Part shown: positions 62,106 through 64,000 of the stretch, in pieces | Numbering within the stretch: position 1 is the first letter of the stretch | Layout of the letters: every line of letters begins with the position of its first letter | Assembly: GCA_963783355.1 (NCBI GenBank) | Contig: CAWANF010000005.1 | Span: 496,001 to 560,000 of the forward strand | DNA from: CAWANF01 sp963783355 | GTDB taxonomy: Bacteria > Bacteroidota > Rhodothermia > Balneolales > DATFMH01 | Direction: 5' to 3' | Length of the DNA stretch: 64,000 bases | Program-made: the position numbers and the translations under genes | Notes under the pieces: model-generated | The model's database searches: none | The model's input: only the letters and a program-made list of their open reading frames with translations | Told to the model about the DNA's origin: nothing

Positions 62106-64000
62106 TTACAATTCTTTTTTTAGCGATTCAATTTGATCACGTATCCTCGCTGCTTCTTCAAACTCCATATTTTGTGCAGCATTCTCCATTTCTGAATATA
62201 AGTATTCTAGAAATGATTGTTTATCCTCAAAAACAACTTCTTTCATAGCCGAATTTGGTCTATACCGAATACCGTTTTCAGCAACTTTAATAGATTCGAT
62301 ATTTTCGAACTCAGGCGGTGTGTCAAAGGAAACCATTTTATTTGAAATCAGAGTCGGATCAACCATCGGTTTGAGCTCCTTACTTACAGTCGTTGGTGTT
62401 ATTCCATGCTCATTATTATATGTTTCCTGTATCTTCCGGCGACGTTCGGTTTCGTCCATGACCCTTTTCATGCTGTCCGTTACTTTATCGGCATAAAAAA
62501 TAACTTTCCCATTTACATTACGGGCAGCACGGCCTGCAATCTGGAAAAGGGAAGTATCCGAACGCAGAAAACCCTCTTTATCGGCATCTAAAATAGCTAC
62601 CAAACCCAATTCCGGTATATCAATCCCTTCTCTAAGCAAATTAATCCCAACCAAAACATCAAAGTCTCCCTTACGATAACGATATAAAACTTCTACCCGT
62701 TGGAGAGCATCGAGTTCACTATGCATATAAGCGGCCTTAATACCCAGATTCCGAAGATATTCCGATAATTCTTCACTCATTCTTTTGGTCAGTGATAAAA
62801 CTAAAACCCGCTCTTTTTTCTCTACGCTGATTCGAATTTCATCAATCAAATCATCAATTTGATTACCCAGTGGGCGTAACTCGATTGCAGGTTCCATCAA
62901 TCCTGTCGGACGTATAATTTGTTCTACGACCACACCTCCGCTCTTTTCCAGTTCATAATCGGATGGCGTTGCACTTACAAATATGCATTGATTAAAAGCT
63001 CCTTCCCATTCATCGAACGTCAACGGACGATTATCCATGGCTGATGGCAAACGAAATCCATGTTCAACCAAAGATAATTTTCGCGATCGGTCACCACCGT
63101 ACATAGCGTGAATTTGGGGAATAGTTTGGTGACTTTCATCCACAACCATCATATAATCATCGGGAAAATAATCCAATAAACAATAGGGACGCTGACCCGG
63201 TTTCCTATCGGATAAGTAAAGAGAGTAATTTTCAATCCCGGAACAGTATCCGACTTCCTGCATCATCTCCAAATCGAATAACGTTCTTTGTTCCAAACGC
63301 TTAGCTTCGAGATATTTTTCTTCTTCCTCAAGAACTTTCACCCTCCAGTTCATCTCGTCCCGAATCTGAACCATCGCTTTTTCCATGCGCTGCTTGGTGG
63401 TTACGAAATGGGAAGCCGGATACACCACATAATCATCAACCGAGGATATCTGATCGCCGGTTATCGGATCGAAAAGGATCATATCTTCAATCTCATCTCC
63501 CCAAAAAGTTAACCGCACGGCAATGTCTTCGTATGCCGGAAAAATATCGACGACATCTCCCCGAACACGAAACGTTCCTCTCGTAAACTCGACATCATTT
63601 CGGTGATAATGCAGGTCAACCAAATCGTACAAGAGTTTTCGTCTTGGAATTTCCGTTTCCCGGCTAAGCTGAATGATCATTTGTGCATATTCTTTGGGCG
63701 AACCAATACCATAGATACAACTCACCGAAGAAACGATAATCACATCCCGACGTCCCGAAAGCAATGAACTCGTCGCCCGCAGTCTCAAACGTTGTATTTC
63801 GTCATTAATAGAGAGATCTTTTTCTATATATTTATCCTGTGATACGAGATAGGCTTCCGGCTGGTAATAATCATAGTAGGATATAAAAAACTCCACGCAG
63901 TTATCCGGAAAATAATCACTCAACTCCCGATATAATTGTGCCGCAAGTGTTTTATTATGGCTCATTACCAGGGTTGGCCTTCCCTGTTGTTCGATGACCG
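62106..64000 (-). CDS. uvrB: Excinuclease ABC subunit B, N-terminus beyond the window
   Basis: UvrB verifies DNA damage and loads UvrC in nucleotide excision repair. The frame remains open to the right edge: codons upstream of the internal Met at 63965 read RPTLVMSHNKT, the known UvrB sequence, so the gene starts outside and the Walker A region is missing. Visible parts are the beta-hairpin region YYDYYQPEAYLV, the helicase motifs (VDESHQTIPQIHAMYGGDRSRK, ILDADKEGFLRS, QIAGRAARN) and the C-terminal UVR domain (NMEFEEAARIRDQIESLKK). Confidence 0.97.
   Translation of the reverse strand, partial: VIEQQGRPTLVMSHNKTLAAQLYRELSDYFPDNCVEFFISYYDYYQPEAYLVSQDKYIEKDLSINDEIQRLRLRATSSLLSGRRDVIIVSSVSCIYGIGSPKEYAQMIIQLSRETEIPRRKLLYDLVDLHYHRNDVEFTRGTFRVRGDVVDIFPAYEDIAVRLTFWGDEIEDMILFDPITGDQISSVDDYVVYPASHFVTTKQRMEKAMVQIRDEMNWRVKVLEEEEKYLEAKRLEQRTLFDLEMMQEVGYCSGIENYSLYLSDRKPGQRPYCLLDYFPDDYMMVVDESHQTIPQIHAMYGGDRSRKLSLVEHGFRLPSAMDNRPLTFDEWEGAFNQCIFVSATPSDYELEKSGGVVVEQIIRPTGLMEPAIELRPLGNQIDDLIDEIRISVEKKERVLVLSLTKRMSEELSEYLRNLGIKAAYMHSELDALQRVEVLYRYRKGDFDVLVGINLLREGIDIPELGLVAILDADKEGFLRSDTSLFQIAGRAARNVNGKVIFYADKVTDSMKRVMDETERRRKIQETYNNEHGITPTTVSKELKPMVDPTLISNKMVSFDTPPEFENIESIKVAENGIRYRPNSAMKEVVFEDKQSFLEYLYSEMENAAQNMEFEEAARIRDQIESLKKEL

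Noticed and set aside
1..64000. Search by eye for CRISPR arrays, insertion sequences, prophage or defence genes
   Set aside because: No regularly spaced repeats, transposase, integrase or phage structural genes were seen; almost all genes are core functions.

Overview
The window is a gene-dense piece of a bacterial chromosome, most likely from the Bacteroidota or a close relative in the FCB superphylum. A Balneolota-type organism is my best guess, with low certainty. Evidence for this placement: a DUF4295 gene directly after rpmB-rpmG; a tRNA promoter with a TAnnTTTG box; a Bacteroidota-type FabI; a single-domain GT5 glycogen synthase followed by a DUF4270-like lipoprotein; and an Mrp ATPase lacking the CxxC pair. 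LptB, LolA, LolC/E-like, TonB/ExbB/ExbD and several predicted outer-membrane barrels show a Gram-negative envelope. Almost everything is core or housekeeping. I saw no insertion sequence, prophage, CRISPR array or rRNA operon.

Layout. 1-2927 (+): tail of a likely purS, then purQ, an M42 peptidase, lptB and a rhodanese. 3065-13901 (-): rho, then a long co-directional run read as glgB-malQ-comA-glgA-lipoprotein-barrel-TPR. 14014-16892: a LolC/E-like permease converges with a membrane-anchored MurF-like ligase, and their 3' ends overlap by 10 bp. 17068-23152 (+): sugar nucleotidyltransferase, CCA-adding enzyme, ispE, glgP. 23242-28362 (-): outer-membrane barrel, mini-HU, HU-TM-SPOR protein, exbB, exbD, tonB. 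28551-34994 (-): cupin, gcvT, comB, ftsK, lolA and a flippase-like membrane protein. 35275-36375 (+): mrp. 36458-40357 (-): ffh-rpsP-rimM-trmD-rplS. 40637-45734 (+): fabI, ruvC, ruvA, phoB, phoR, manC. 45738-47561 (-): a metallo-hydrolase, an unknown small protein and a barrel. 47903-51733 (+): tRNA-Asp, mnmG, rsmG, a WYL regulator. 51851-56366 (-): gyrB-gyrA. 56739-61477 (+): rpmB-rpmG-DUF4295, yqeY-like, cvpA, tyrS, xth, marR, doxX. 61530-64000 (-): uvrB, cut by the window edge, and a small methyltransferase.

How the genes fit together. GlgB, MalQ, GlgA-like and GlgP form a glycogen synthesis and breakdown set spread over two loci. ComA and ComB, in separate operons, would convert PEP and sulfite to sulfolactate, a possible osmolyte or sulfonolipid precursor. 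LptB, LolA, the LolC/E-like permease and the Ton system serve the envelope. A perfect parS site inside the start of rsmG, with a near-perfect one just before it and gyrA/gyrB close by, indicates an origin-proximal, ParB-organised region.

The most interesting items are the parS pair; a protein joining a cytoplasmic HU-like DNA-binding domain to a periplasmic SPOR domain, next to a truncated HU; overlapping, mutually exclusive hairpins in the rho leader; the 30-bp MarR palindrome whose core recurs before doxX; the repeat-expanded tail of ribosomal protein S16; and the membrane-anchored Mur ligase.
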